A DNA stretch of 64,000 nt. Origin: Dyadobacter chenhuakuii (GTDB lineage: Bacteria; Bacteroidota; Bacteroidia; Cytophagales; Spirosomataceae). Below, in pieces: positions 18,366 through 27,043 of this stretch (positions are counted from its first letter, which is position 1; each line of letters opens with the position of its first letter). The notes beneath the pieces were generated by a model. It saw only the letters and a list, made by a program, of their open reading frames with translations. It did no database searches and had not been told where the DNA came from. Both the position numbers and the translations under genes were made by a program. The DNA lies in contig NZ_CP098805.1 in NCBI RefSeq assembly GCF_023821985.2, forward strand, positions 5,633,001-5,697,000. Direction: 5' to 3'.

Positions 18366-19613
18366 TTAGTTAAAAAGCTCTTCACCGACTACGAAGTTGA
18401 GTTCTTCGTAAACCTTGATGCGGTCGGCTTGCAGGCGGTTATATTCCTTGATGCTTTCGTTGTAGGTTTCTATAAAATCGATGAATTCGAGGAGGGTAAT
18501 GTTCCTTTTCTGGAAATTGTCGTAAATGCCTTTGCTAAGGAGCTGGAACTGATCCGAGAACTGGCTTTCGACGCCCTGGTAAGCCTTTTCAGCCACATTA
18601 ACCTTCTGTAATGCGGCGTCAACCTGGTTGTTAATGCTGTTCACTTTGGCCGTTTCAGCCGTTTTGAAATAACTGATATTGCTTTTCGCAGCCTTGATGT
18701 TTCCCTGGTTCCTGTTGAAAAAAGGAAGGTCCATCGTGGCCGAAACGCCTACATAATTGTTCACGTAATTACTCGCCTGATCGTAAACCGCACCGAGCTG
18801 AATGTTAGGAACCGCCAGCGCTTTTTGTAAGGTGTAGTTCAATTCGGCCTGTTTCACTTCCGACTGCGACACTTTCAGGTCGGCGCGGCTTTCCATCGCC
18901 TTCGCTTTCAGCGCAGCCCCATTATACTGGCTAAGCTGGTAACGACGAACGGCTGCCGAATCCACAACCGACTTTACAGGCTGGTCAACATTCAATAATG
19001 TGCGCAGATCGCGCTGATTATCATGGAGTTCGAAAAGGATGTCGGCACGATCATTGGTCAATTGAAAGAGGAGGGCTTTAAGGCGGACAACTTCTTTGAG
19101 CGAGATATTTTTCCGGTTATATTCTTTATCAAACGCGCTTACGGTCGTGTTGAGCGAGGCGATTTGTGTGTCGTATAATGCAATGGTCTGTTCCAGATAA
19201 TAAGACTCAAAAAAGATCTGGCGAAGGTCAAATTTTAATGTTCTGATGAGATCAAAAAACTGATATTCGCTTTTCCTGGTGGATTCCACATCCAATGCCA
19301 CCTGCTTATTCCGTTTGCCGGCCCGGGTAATGAGCTGCTGAACAGTGAATGCTTTCTGGCCCTTGTTCCCTACGTCCAGAAAACCCCGAGAAGGATTATA
19401 AGCACTGATTTCGACGCCGAATGTGGGATTATTCCAAAGCTTGTCCTGGATCTCAATGGACTTGGCTATATCGATCTGATATTTTTCGGCAAGAATTTCA
19501 AGGTTGTTTTGAAGGAAAAGGCTGTCGGCCTGTTTGATCGAAAGCCTCAATGTGTCCTGTGCGTGCAGCTGAACTGCCAGGAATAGGAGGATCGTCGTGA
19601 AATAAGTTCGCAT
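18366..19613 (-). CDS. TolC-family outer-membrane efflux channel (CusC/CzcC type)
   Basis: 415 residues with a signal peptide ending near QLHAQ (19). The rest is the paired-helix TolC/OEP pattern with long amphipathic coils (LSIKQADSLFLQNNLEILAE, FDKEYNRKNISLKEVVRLKA and a C-terminal FQKRNITLLEFIDFIETYNE repeat). It forms the outer-membrane duct for the tripartite exporter and is the first structural gene of the efflux set. It lies 93 bp after the sensor kinase, so regulation by that two-component pair is likely. Confidence 0.93.
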   Translation of the reverse strand: MRTYFTTILLFLAVQLHAQDTLRLSIKQADSLFLQNNLEILAEKYQIDIAKSIEIQDKLWNNPTFGVEISAYNPSRGFLDVGNKGQKAFTVQQLITRAGKRNKQVALDVESTRKSEYQFFDLIRTLKFDLRQIFFESYYLEQTIALYDTQIASLNTTVSAFDKEYNRKNISLKEVVRLKALLFQLTNDRADILFELHDNQRDLRTLLNVDQPVKSVVDSAAVRRYQLSQYNGAALKAKAMESRADLKVSQSEVKQAELNYTLQKALAVPNIQLGAVYDQASNYVNNYVGVSATMDLPFFNRNQGNIKAAKSNISYFKTAETAKVNSINNQVDAALQKVNVAEKAYQGVESQFSDQFQLLSKGIYDNFQKRNITLLEFIDFIETYNESIKEYNRLQADRIKVYEELNFVVGEELFN

Positions 19614-19706
19614 GTTTTCTGTGTTAGAATGATGCGATATTCCGACGCCGGTATTACAGGAGCCTTAAAATAAAGTTAGAAAAAAATTAGAATGGCCGAA
19701 ACAGGC

Positions 19707-21080
19707 TCATACGTGGTTTAAACGCACCTGAAATTCACTTCCCTGGCCTGGCTCGCTCGTGACGGAGATCGTTCCGTGGTGCAGATCAATGATACGCTGG
19801 CAAATAGAGAGGCCTATTCCGAAACCGGGAACAGTCGTTGCATCCGACGACCGGTAAAAAGGATTGAAGATATGCGGCATGTCTTCGGGGCTGATGCCAA
19901 TGCCCTGGTCCTTGAACTTCACAATGCACGATTTGTTGTCGGACGAGATCAGAATCCTAGCCTGGTGATCCGAAGAATATTTGCATGCATTATCCAGCAA
20001 ATTGGAAAAAACCCTTTTCAATAATTCTTCATTTCCTTCGATAACAGTCTGATTTTCATCCTCCGGAATGTTTTCATAGTCAATTTCAACACGGTAATCG
20101 GGGTTGGCTGACAACAATTCTTCCTTAGCCGCAAAAGCAAGATCTTCTATGTGGATAGGCGCCATTTTCAACTGTCCCGAATGCTCGTAGGAGCGTGCGA
20201 GGAAAAGCAGATTATTGGTAATGCTGATGAGCCTTTCCGTGTCGGAAAAGAGGTTGGCAAAAACTTCGTCGAGGTCGGGATTATTTTTATTAAACCGCTG
20301 CCCCAGTTGGATTTCGGATTTCAGGGCGGCCAATGGTGTCCGCAACTCGTGGGAAGCATGTGAAACGAAGCTTTTTTGCTGTTCAAATGCATTGTGAAGG
20401 CGCACAAGCACCGTGTTGAAATTAATCGCAAGCTGCGCGATCTCGTCCTTTCGGTTGCCTTCATCAAGTTTTTGGGAGAGGTTTTGGGCCGTTATGAGCG
20501 AAACTTCATGATTGATCCGGCTGATAGGCCGCAATGCATTTCCGGCAAAATATATCCCCAGCCCGACAGTAACCGCAATGCCGGCTAAAAGGCCCCAACC
20601 CAATGTTTCGCGGAGATTGGTGAGTTTGCTATGCCCAAAAGTGTCATATGCCGACGCCAGCACGGTTAACGGCTCACTTTGCTCCTGATACAGCAGACCG
20701 ATGACCTCGCTTCCGCCTTCGTGAAACTCGATATAATGCTTTTCCCGGACCTCATCCAGCAGCGAGGCTTTATAAGACAACAGTTTATCATCCACGCTGG
20801 AATAGATCAGCTCATTATCAGCATTAAAAATCAGCACTTTCTCGTCAAGCATTTCTGAAAGCGTGTTTTGGTCAATGGCTTTCAGCAAATGTTTGTCAAT
20901 TCCTTTAACCTTTACCAGCAGCCGGCAAGTGGTGCGGGCGCGGCTTTTCAGGCGGTCATAAAATTCCTCCTGCCTGTAATGTTCGGAAACGCTGTAAATG
21001 GTGATTGAAAACAATAGCAGGATCGTCGCCACGAGGAGCGTGAATTGAAGAGCAATGCGATTCTTGATTTTCAGGGTCAT
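19707..21080 (-). CDS. Sensor histidine kinase (CusS-like)
   Basis: 457 residues. TM1 is at about 10-30, a periplasmic sensor at about 31-155, TM2 at about 159-180, HAMP to about 230, HisKA with His244 (SHASHELRTPLA), and HATPase with DNACKYS, DQGIGIS and GFGIGLSI. The layout matches metal-sensing CusS/CzcS kinases. It overlaps the regulator's stop by 4 bp (ATGA), so the pair is translationally coupled. The first kinase of the window is a likely paralogue. The metal specificity cannot be read from the sensor domain. Confidence 0.94.
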   Translation of the reverse strand: MTLKIKNRIALQFTLLVATILLLFSITIYSVSEHYRQEEFYDRLKSRARTTCRLLVKVKGIDKHLLKAIDQNTLSEMLDEKVLIFNADNELIYSSVDDKLLSYKASLLDEVREKHYIEFHEGGSEVIGLLYQEQSEPLTVLASAYDTFGHSKLTNLRETLGWGLLAGIAVTVGLGIYFAGNALRPISRINHEVSLITAQNLSQKLDEGNRKDEIAQLAINFNTVLVRLHNAFEQQKSFVSHASHELRTPLAALKSEIQLGQRFNKNNPDLDEVFANLFSDTERLISITNNLLFLARSYEHSGQLKMAPIHIEDLAFAAKEELLSANPDYRVEIDYENIPEDENQTVIEGNEELLKRVFSNLLDNACKYSSDHQARILISSDNKSCIVKFKDQGIGISPEDMPHIFNPFYRSSDATTVPGFGIGLSICQRIIDLHHGTISVTSEPGQGSEFQVRLNHV

Positions 21081-21763
21081 TCTTCCTTCATAATGTAGCC
21101 CATGCCGGGCCGTGTGTGAATTAGCTTGGTAGCAAAGTCTTTGTCAACTTTTTTGCGTAAATAATTGATATACACCTCAACCACATTCGTACCCGGATCA
21201 AAATTGAGGTGCCATACGTGCTCGGCCAGGTCCATTTTTGACACAACCCTGCCTCTGTGCAAAAGGAAATATTCCAATAAGGCAAATTCCTTGGCAGTAA
21301 GGTCGATCATATTGCCGCCGCGGCTCACCTGCTTGGTCCCGAGGTTCATTTCAAGATCAGCAATCCGGAGCACTTTGTCCGTAGTTTCCGGATTGATAAG
21401 TTCCGAAACGCGCAATGCTGCATTGATTCTTGCGAGTAATTCTCTAAAATCGAACGGTTTAACGATGTAGTCGTCCGCTCCTCGTCCCAGCCCTTCCAGT
21501 TTATCCTCAATTTCTCCGTAAGCAGTAAGCATAATGATCGGCAGCGAAGGCTTGTAAATCCGGATCTGCTGGCAAACATCATGACCATTCATTCCCGGTA
21601 AATTTACGTCCAGCAAAACAAGGTCAAATTTTTTGTCCAAGGCCATTTGCTTCCCCGTAATGCCGTCGTGGGCAATTTCTGCTTCGATGTTTTCGGAGGC
21701 CAGTCCGCGGAAAATGTTCTGGGCAATCCGGCGATCGTCCTCAATAATCAGGATTTTTTTCAT
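21077..21763 (-). CDS. OmpR-family response regulator (CusR/CopR-like)
   Basis: 228 residues: receiver with EDD (8-10), phospho-acceptor Asp52 (LLDVNLPG), Thr80 and Lys102 (VKPFDF), then a winged-helix DNA-binding domain (about 130-228, LTAKEFALLEYFLLHRGRVV shown in part as TAKEFALLEYFL, and VYINYLRKKVD). It is coupled at both ends by 4-bp overlaps: its start overlaps the App1-type gene's stop, and its stop overlaps the kinase start. It probably controls the efflux genes downstream. Confidence 0.95.
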   Translation of the reverse strand: MKKILIIEDDRRIAQNIFRGLASENIEAEIAHDGITGKQMALDKKFDLVLLDVNLPGMNGHDVCQQIRIYKPSLPIIMLTAYGEIEDKLEGLGRGADDYIVKPFDFRELLARINAALRVSELINPETTDKVLRIADLEMNLGTKQVSRGGNMIDLTAKEFALLEYFLLHRGRVVSKMDLAEHVWHLNFDPGTNVVEVYINYLRKKVDKDFATKLIHTRPGMGYIMKEE

Positions 21764-22800
21764 TGCAGGAGATCTTTTGATTCAATGATGGGCGCAATGG
21801 CCTCAATGGGTGCCTGAAACACAATTCCTGTGTCGAGGGAATGGATAATGGCTTTGTTACTGTGCGCAAAATAACAAACATCAATGCCGAGTTCCTGGAT
21901 GTTTTTAAGGTTCAAGGTCGTCTCTGGTTTTGCTCGTCGCCGGGTTTGCCGAATGTAAACCGCGCGGATATTGGCAGAAAAATCCCGGCAGATCTGTTCA
22001 TAAATTTCCGGATCTTTCTGAGAATCATCGCCTAACAAAATAAATTGCAGCTCGGGATAGAAATTGATAATGTTATGGATCTTGCGCAGCTTATGGTCAT
22101 GAGATCCGCCGCCCGTGGAAACAAAATCATCCAGTCCCGACTTAATGGTCCGCAGCTTCAAAACAGCCTTTGGCAGGCCATTAAGCTCTGCAAAGCGAAC
22201 GATCATATCATACAGATTCCATTCGCTGCTCGATACATAAAAGAAAATGTTGCTGTCCTTATGCGGATGCGTGCGGCTGGCGAACGACAGCAGCTGATAA
22301 TGCTTGACGACGTCGTCGAACGGTTTCCTAGCCTGGACGTTTTTGGACAACAATACAAAGAGTTTCCGGAAAGACCGGCGGCTGTGTGAGATCAGAAAAG
22401 TGTCGTCAATGTCGGAAATGATGCCATAGGAGCTTTTGTAAGGCAGGAAAAATTCTTCCTGCGCGCTTCCCTGATATCGCTTTCCGTTCAGCTCATCGTC
22501 AACGGTAACCTCGTAAGTATGCCACCCGCTGGTCATTGGCTCCGTAAGCGGGACCTGAAAACGGAAATATCCATCGGCCTCGGCCGTCGCTTCGGCGGTA
22601 ATATCGCCCAGCCTGAACACAACTTTTAAAAATGGAATGGTCTTAACAGAAAAGAGCTCAATGATCGTCCGTGCGTATCTGAACCCGCTTCTTGTATATT
22701 TTCGATCACCTGAGGGATATTTTTTGACGATATGCCCAAACACCACCAGCTCATTTTTATTGGCATATCCACGGTACAATTTTATGTCGCAACGTTTCAT
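21760..22800 (-). CDS. App1-family phosphatidate phosphatase-like protein (DUF2183)
   Basis: 346 residues with the HAD-like catalytic motif DIDDT (130-134) in YGIISDIDDTFLIS, as in yeast App1 and lipin-type Mg-dependent phosphatidate phosphatases. An N-terminal beta-rich region (about 1-120) and IFFYVSSSEWNLYDMIVRF and FILLGDDSQKDPEIY (motifs II and III/IV by position) support the fold. It is expected to turn phosphatidate into diacylglycerol; bacterial members are little studied and the true substrate is an inference. No signal peptide or membrane helix. It overlaps the response regulator by 4 bp and diverges from a lipid kinase only 45 bp away. Confidence 0.85.
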   Translation of the reverse strand: MKRCDIKLYRGYANKNELVVFGHIVKKYPSGDRKYTRSGFRYARTIIELFSVKTIPFLKVVFRLGDITAEATAEADGYFRFQVPLTEPMTSGWHTYEVTVDDELNGKRYQGSAQEEFFLPYKSSYGIISDIDDTFLISHSRRSFRKLFVLLSKNVQARKPFDDVVKHYQLLSFASRTHPHKDSNIFFYVSSSEWNLYDMIVRFAELNGLPKAVLKLRTIKSGLDDFVSTGGGSHDHKLRKIHNIINFYPELQFILLGDDSQKDPEIYEQICRDFSANIRAVYIRQTRRRAKPETTLNLKNIQELGIDVCYFAHSNKAIIHSLDTGIVFQAPIEAIAPIIESKDLLQ

Positions 22801-22845
22801 AACTATCTTTATCCCCGTACACTTGAAGTCCCTAATTTAGACAAT

Positions 22846-23721
22846 ATGTTTTCAGAACGAAAAGTTTTGTTGGTTGTAAATCCCATATCCGGTGATGTGA
22901 ACAAGGATGTGGTTTTTGAAGAGGTAATTGAGATGGCAGCGGCAAAAGGTTATGATTTGCGTATCTATACAACAACCGGCGAGCATGATCTGGAAACGAT
23001 CCGGGAAATGGTCATCAACATTAAGCCTGAACGTGTGCTGGTTGCGGGTGGCGACGGCACTATTTCGCAGACGGCCGAAGCAGTCCAGGGTTCTAATGTG
23101 GTGATGGGCATTATCCCGGTGGGCTCGGCCAACGGGCTAGCTATGGATTTCGGGGTTACCGGGTCTATTGCTGAGGCAGTTGAGGTGGCTTTTGGGGATA
23201 AGATCATTGGTATTGATGCGGTTTGTATCAATAATGAAATCAGTCTGCATTTAAGCGACATCGGATTGAATGCATTGCTGGTAAAAAATTATGAGAGCAG
23301 TGATACGCGCGGAAAACTGGGTTACGCACGTGAAATGCTGAAAACATTAAGCGAGCATGAAAACTTTTTGGTAAAAATTACAACAGCCAATGAAGTGATT
23401 GAAACCGAAGCGCTTATTGTGATTATCGCCAATGCGCAGAAATACGGGACTGGCGTTACCATTAACCCTACCGGCGATATGTCGGATGGTTTTTTCGAAC
23501 TCGTTATTGCCAAAAAACTGGACTTCATAGAAACCGCGAAGATCCTGGCAGGCAGCACCGACTTCAATCCCGAGATTATGCGCGTGATTTCCGTTGAGAA
23601 GGCCACCATCGAATGCCCCGACAAAGAAGCACATTTCCAGATAGACGGGGAGTACAAAGGGATGGTCAGGAAACTTGAAGCGCACATTTTGAAGGAATAC
23701 ATCAGGGTGGCCATTCCCTGA
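22846..23721 (+). CDS. Diacylglycerol/lipid kinase family protein (YegS/DgkB/BmrU-like)
   Basis: 291 residues from ATG 22846. A longer frame begins within the divergent gene and is rejected because the family N-terminus (RKVLLVVNPISG) starts at 22846. It has the catalytic signature GGDGT (68-72), GIIPVGSANGLAMDFG (shown in part as IPVGSANGLA), and a C-terminal IDGE stretch typical of the DAGK_cat family. It phosphorylates diacylglycerol or a related lipid with ATP. The position head-to-head with an App1-type phosphatase suggests linked control of a lipid phosphate pool. Substrate not proven; sphingosine-like lipids are an alternative in this phylum. Confidence 0.9.
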   Translation: MFSERKVLLVVNPISGDVNKDVVFEEVIEMAAAKGYDLRIYTTTGEHDLETIREMVINIKPERVLVAGGDGTISQTAEAVQGSNVVMGIIPVGSANGLAMDFGVTGSIAEAVEVAFGDKIIGIDAVCINNEISLHLSDIGLNALLVKNYESSDTRGKLGYAREMLKTLSEHENFLVKITTANEVIETEALIVIIANAQKYGTGVTINPTGDMSDGFFELVIAKKLDFIETAKILAGSTDFNPEIMRVISVEKATIECPDKEAHFQIDGEYKGMVRKLEAHILKEYIRVAIP

Positions 23722-23795
23722 GGTGATTTAAACAGTAAGCACCGCTGGTTTTCCTCTTTCGTAATAAAATCCGTTCAATCTCTTTCCGCTGGGTT

Positions 23796-24947
23796 ATGAA
23801 AGTTGTTTTAATGTGCATGTTAAGTGCTTTTTGTATGTCTGCCACATTGTTTGCGCAGCAGGCAGAGTTATGCCAGGGCGCTTATTTTACAGAAGCGCAG
23901 GGAAAGGAATTTCTGGAAAAACATGCCGTCAAAACGAAACTTGAATGGGAAACGCGCGCAGCAGCCATCCGAAAGCAGATCCGTGAAGGGATGAATTTGC
24001 AGACTATGCCCGCCAAGCCGACCTCAAAACCGATCATTCACAGTAAAAAAGAAATGGACGGTTACTCCATCGAGAATGTGGCTTTCGAAAGCATGCCAGG
24101 GATTTACGTGACCGGGAATTTGTACAAACCATTAAAAAAGCAGCAAGCCTACGCAGGCATTCTTTGTCCCCATGGACACGGTGAAAATCCGCATGGCAGG
24201 TTTAGGGAACAAACGCAAAAACGTTGCGCAACGCTCGCACGCATGGGTGCTGTTGTGTTTGTTCTGGATATGGTAGGGCAGGGTGACTCCAAATATTGCG
24301 AACATAAAATGCCCAAAGCCCTTAAACTTCAAACGATCAATGCAGTAAGAGCACTGGATTTTTTAATGGCGCAACCCGGCGTTGATCCGGAAAGGATTGC
24401 TGTAACAGGCGAGTCGGGTGGGGGAACGCAAACTTTCCTTTTGGCTGCACTGGACGACCGCGTTAAGGTCACTGCACCCGTCGTGATGGTCTCATCTTAC
24501 TTCTTTGGCGGATGCGTTTGTGAAAGCGGCCTTCCCATTCATAAAAAGGGCGATTACCAGACCAATAATGTTGAAATAGCTTCCCTAACCGCCCCGAGGC
24601 CCATGCTGCTCGTGTCTGACGGCGGCGACTGGACCAAGAATACGCCGGAAGTCGAATTTCCTTTCATTCAGAGCATTTACGGATTATACGGCAAGAAAGA
24701 TCTGGTCGAAAACGTGCATTTACCTGACGAAAAGCACGATTATGGCCCTTCCAAGCGGAATGCGATGTACACCTTTATGGCGAAACAGCTTGGGCTGGAT
24801 TTGAAAGCCGTCACCGATTCACAAGGTAAAATTGACGAAACACCTTCCAAACTGCTGGAACAGAAAGATCTGGAAGTTTTCAATGCGGCGCATCCCCGGC
24901 CGGCCAACGCGGTAATGGGGGATGAGGCTGTCATGAAAATGCTGTAA
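23796..24947 (+). CDS. Exported alpha/beta-hydrolase (acetylxylan-esterase/dienelactone-hydrolase-like)
   Basis: 383 residues with a signal peptide (about 1-21, ATLFAQ). The nucleophile elbow is GESGGG with Ser207. HGHGENPHGRF (126-135) fits the oxyanion-hole loop, DGGDWT supplies a candidate Asp, and EKHDYG the catalytic His. It is a periplasmic or extracellular ester hydrolase, with sugar esters a likely substrate by family. Its stop is 13 bp from a GntP-type transporter gene, so the two probably form an operon for an acid sugar or its ester. Confidence 0.85.
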   Translation: MKVVLMCMLSAFCMSATLFAQQAELCQGAYFTEAQGKEFLEKHAVKTKLEWETRAAAIRKQIREGMNLQTMPAKPTSKPIIHSKKEMDGYSIENVAFESMPGIYVTGNLYKPLKKQQAYAGILCPHGHGENPHGRFREQTQKRCATLARMGAVVFVLDMVGQGDSKYCEHKMPKALKLQTINAVRALDFLMAQPGVDPERIAVTGESGGGTQTFLLAALDDRVKVTAPVVMVSSYFFGGCVCESGLPIHKKGDYQTNNVEIASLTAPRPMLLVSDGGDWTKNTPEVEFPFIQSIYGLYGKKDLVENVHLPDEKHDYGPSKRNAMYTFMAKQLGLDLKAVTDSQGKIDETPSKLLEQKDLEVFNAAHPRPANAVMGDEAVMKML

Positions 24948-24960
24948 ATCCAGACCTCCG

Positions 24961-26295
24961 ATGATCATATTAATTGTTCTTGCGGCCGTTGTCTTCATTG
25001 TATTGAGTTCTACGGTGCTAAAAATGCACCCGCTGGTTGGCTTGCTGTTAGCTGCAATCGGCGTGGGCATCTTCGCCGGTCTGCCCATCGACAAGCTGGC
25101 CGAAACGATTGGAAAGGGTTTCGGGGAATTGATGTCGAAAATCGGGTTAATGGTCATTTTGGGCTGTGTGATCGGTGCAATTTTGGACAAATCCGGTGCT
25201 GCGATTAAGGTGGCAGATGTGATATTAAAGTTGTTCGGTGAAAAGCGCCCTGCATTTGCAATGGCAGTGATTGGTGGAATCGTCGGGATTCCAGTCTTTT
25301 GTGATTCGGGTTTTATTATCCTGCATAAGCTGAATCAGATTGTTGCCAAACGAACCGGAAAGCCGCTGGGAACCATCGCATTATCATTGTCAGGCGGTCT
25401 TTTTGCGACGCATACACTTGTTCCGCCAACGCCCGGCCCGTTATCCGCAGCAGGAAACCTCGGCATTGCGGATTCTGTGGGATTAGTCATATTGATAGGC
25501 CTGGTCGTTTCCATTCCCAGCCTTTTCCTTTCGACCTGGTTCGCGGGAAAATTTGCAAAAAATGTAGAAATCACAGAAAACTCAGCCGTCGAGCCACCCA
25601 TCATCATTCACGAAAGCCGACTGCCTCCTGCGTGGAAAGCATTCATGCCAATTCTTTTGCCCATTATCCTCATTACCCTAGCCTCATTTGCAAGGATTCT
25701 CGATTTCCCGGAAACCTGGATAAAATGGCTGGGCTTTTTCGGCAGTCCGCTGGTTTCCTTCCTTATCGCCATCTTTTTCAGCTACTCCCTTTTCCCGGAA
25801 TACGCCTCGGAAAGAATGATGGCCTGTTTCAAAAGTGGAATAGAACATTGCGGAACAACTTTGGTGCTGGTAGGAGCAGGCGGAGCCTTCGGCGCGATCT
25901 TAAAAGAAACAACATTAAAAGACATGGTCAGCGAATGGCTGCTCCACAACGAAATGTCTGGCGCCTATCTCCTGGTAATCACCTTCCTCATCGCCGCCTT
26001 CTTCAAAACAGCACAAGGCTCAACTACATCCGCGATGGTGCTGACAACCAGCATTCTGGCACCATTGCTAGCATCATTAGGCTTCGTTACACCCATTCAA
26101 ATCACATTAGTTGTCATGGCAGTAGGAAGCGGTGCCATGGTCGTATCCCACACCAACGACGCCTGGTTCTGGGTCGTTTCGCAGTTTACGGGGATTTCAG
26201 CGAGGGATACTTATCGAACGCATACGATTCTTACTGGATTGCAGGGGTTGGTGAGTTTTTTGGTGGTGATGGTGTTGTGGGTGTTGCTAGGCTGA
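24961..26295 (+). CDS. GntP-family gluconate/sugar-acid permease
   Basis: A 444-residue inner-membrane transporter with about 12 hydrophobic segments. The GntP/DsdX family pattern is visible: HPLVGLLLAAIGVGIFAGLP near the start, LSGGLFATHTLVPPTPGPLSAAGNLG at about 142-167 (given here as THTLVPPTPGPLSA), and TAQGSTTSAMVLT near the C-terminus. It should take up gluconate or a related acid by proton symport. Co-transcribed with the preceding esterase. Its last bases overlap the 3' end of the converging MNT gene by 9 bp. Confidence 0.92.
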   Translation: MIILIVLAAVVFIVLSSTVLKMHPLVGLLLAAIGVGIFAGLPIDKLAETIGKGFGELMSKIGLMVILGCVIGAILDKSGAAIKVADVILKLFGEKRPAFAMAVIGGIVGIPVFCDSGFIILHKLNQIVAKRTGKPLGTIALSLSGGLFATHTLVPPTPGPLSAAGNLGIADSVGLVILIGLVVSIPSLFLSTWFAGKFAKNVEITENSAVEPPIIIHESRLPPAWKAFMPILLPIILITLASFARILDFPETWIKWLGFFGSPLVSFLIAIFFSYSLFPEYASERMMACFKSGIEHCGTTLVLVGAGGAFGAILKETTLKDMVSEWLLHNEMSGAYLLVITFLIAAFFKTAQGSTTSAMVLTTSILAPLLASLGFVTPIQITLVVMAVGSGAMVVSHTNDAWFWVVSQFTGISARDTYRTHTILTGLQGLVSFLVVMVLWVLLG

Positions 26296-26610
26296 GTGGT
26301 TCAATTTAATGCCTGTTTTCCTTATCTCAGCTGCAAAAGGATTATTTAATGAAAGCATATCCTGCTTTGATATTGGATGCGGCTCGATTCTGGAATCAAA
26401 TTGAGAAGCCAACATCATGAGCCTTACTTGCGTATCAAATCTCTCGGCTTCCGGCAAGTGCTCAATTACCAAGGCAATGTCAATATCGCTTTCTGAGCGG
26501 GAATTGTTCCTGGCATAAGATCCGAACAAATAAGCCGCAACTAGGCCTGGTTGATTCTTAGAGACGGTAGAAACAAAGCGCTCTAATGTTTGATTAAGTC
26601 CTTGATCCAT
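26287..26610 (-). CDS. MNT-domain nucleotidyltransferase (antitoxin-type partner)
   Basis: 107 residues of the minimal nucleotidyltransferase family. GSYARNNSRSESDIDIALV gives the GS-x(n)-DxD metal-binding pattern at about 30-48. Paired with a HEPN gene that overlaps it by 28 bp. In HEPN/MNT modules the MNT enzyme often neutralises the HEPN RNase by nucleotidylation. Whether this pair is a toxin-antitoxin or another HEPN/NTase function is not proven. Its end overlaps the GntP gene by 9 bp. Confidence 0.88.
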   Translation of the reverse strand: MDQGLNQTLERFVSTVSKNQPGLVAAYLFGSYARNNSRSESDIDIALVIEHLPEAERFDTQVRLMMLASQFDSRIEPHPISKQDMLSLNNPFAAEIRKTGIKLNHSA

Positions 26611-27038
26611 TGTCTATATTCTTTTAGTTGCTCAATCCAGTTGCCAGTAAATTCCGGTGTGCAGGTTTTTTGGAAACTCATTTTGTAGTCGTCATATCTG
26701 CTATTGATATTAAAAGCAGTCACTGATACAAGAAACAACTTCCTTTTCTCATCTAGTTCAATATTACTTTTTTCAGCAATTCTTAACAAGTTATGCGTAA
26801 ATGGTGGAAATTCATTGTTGACCTTAACAAAAAGTGCTTTCAAAAGCTTCTCTATCATTAAATGTCCTACGAATAAGCTCCATGCGTAGCGTTTGCTGTC
26901 CAGCATTGCCATCATTGTTTCAAAGTCATCGTCCGAACTTCTGATCCAGTAGTTAATAACTTTCTCCTTGTCAAATCCTGCTTCGTTCATATGCAAAAGT
27001 ATGGGTTTTATAAGATTGTCAGTCTCAACAAAGCTCAT
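26583..27038 (-). CDS. HEPN-domain protein (possible RNase toxin)
   Basis: 151 residues, mostly helical, with the HEPN pattern RYAWSLFVGHLMIEKLLKAL (about 50-70) and HNLLRIAE (about 82-89). A later SRYDDYK stretch resembles the RYPD-type tail of PF05168 proteins. I do not see a clear R-x4-6-H RNase motif of the HepT type, so nuclease activity is uncertain. It precedes and overlaps the MNT gene. Its start codon is 5 bp from the palindromic repeat at 27044-27122. An inner Met at 26990 is an alternative start. Confidence 0.85.
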   Translation of the reverse strand: MSFVETDNLIKPILLHMNEAGFDKEKVINYWIRSSDDDFETMMAMLDSKRYAWSLFVGHLMIEKLLKALFVKVNNEFPPFTHNLLRIAEKSNIELDEKRKLFLVSVTAFNINSRYDDYKMSFQKTCTPEFTGNWIEQLKEYRQWIKDLIKH

Positions 27039-27043
27039 AAACG

